Shown: one piece after another, positions 7,302-7,321 of the stretch | Layout: the number at the start of each line of letters is the position of its first letter | Numbering within the stretch: position 1 is the first letter of the stretch | Assembly: GCA_001796965.1 (NCBI GenBank) | Contig: MGOA01000082.1 | Location: 1-7,321 of the forward strand | Length of the DNA stretch: 7,321 nucleotides | Direction: 5' to 3' | Origin: Chloroflexi bacterium RBG_16_64_43 | Lineage (GTDB): Bacteria; Chloroflexota; Anaerolineae; Anaerolineales; RBG-16-64-43 | The notes under the pieces: generated by a model | Told to the model about the DNA's origin: nothing | The model's input: the letters and a program-made list of their open reading frames with translations, nothing else | The model's database searches: none | Made by a program: the position numbers and the translations under genes

Positions 7302-7321
7302 GTGGGGGTCATTTCGAGTTC

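Overview
This is a GC-rich bacterial chromosomal window, almost wholly coding, with five protein genes in two convergent blocks. No RNA genes, mobile elements, CRISPR arrays or long repeats were seen. The gene content and the style of the large sensor (ComP-like membrane input followed by chained GAF domains), together with the RNase III sequence, suggest an uncultured or environmental Chloroflexota-like bacterium. That placement is an inference from family resemblance, not a demonstrated assignment.

Left block, + strand (32-2000): fabF, the condensing enzyme of fatty-acid elongation, is followed 43 bp later by rnc, RNase III. fabF-rnc is a familiar bacterial neighbourhood, often preceded by acpP, which would lie outside this window. 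FabF has its full catalytic set. RNase III has its two-domain layout, but one of the four usual metal-binding acidic residues is glycine.

Junction (2001-2036): only 36 bp separate the two convergent gene ends. The sequence around them can fold into an imperfect hairpin without a T-tract, possibly a shared terminator.

Right block, - strand (7301 down to 2037): a compact apparent operon of three genes. The first encodes a 1256-residue membrane protein with a ComP-like input region (one membrane segment, an outside PDZ-like domain, then nine more segments). This is followed by one degenerate and three recognisable GAF domains and a C-terminal HD-GYP domain with intact metal-binding residues. 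It should sense something at the membrane or in the cytoplasm and degrade cyclic di-GMP. Thirteen bases later comes a small class I SAM-dependent methyltransferase. Its stop codon overlaps the start of a 305-residue metalloenzyme related to cofactor-independent phosphoglycerate mutase and the alkaline phosphatase superfamily. The spacing implies co-expression, but no shared pathway can be read from the sequence.

The most interesting item is the sensor, whose input architecture I know from histidine kinases but which here ends in a cyclic di-GMP phosphodiesterase. The altered RNase III active site is second.
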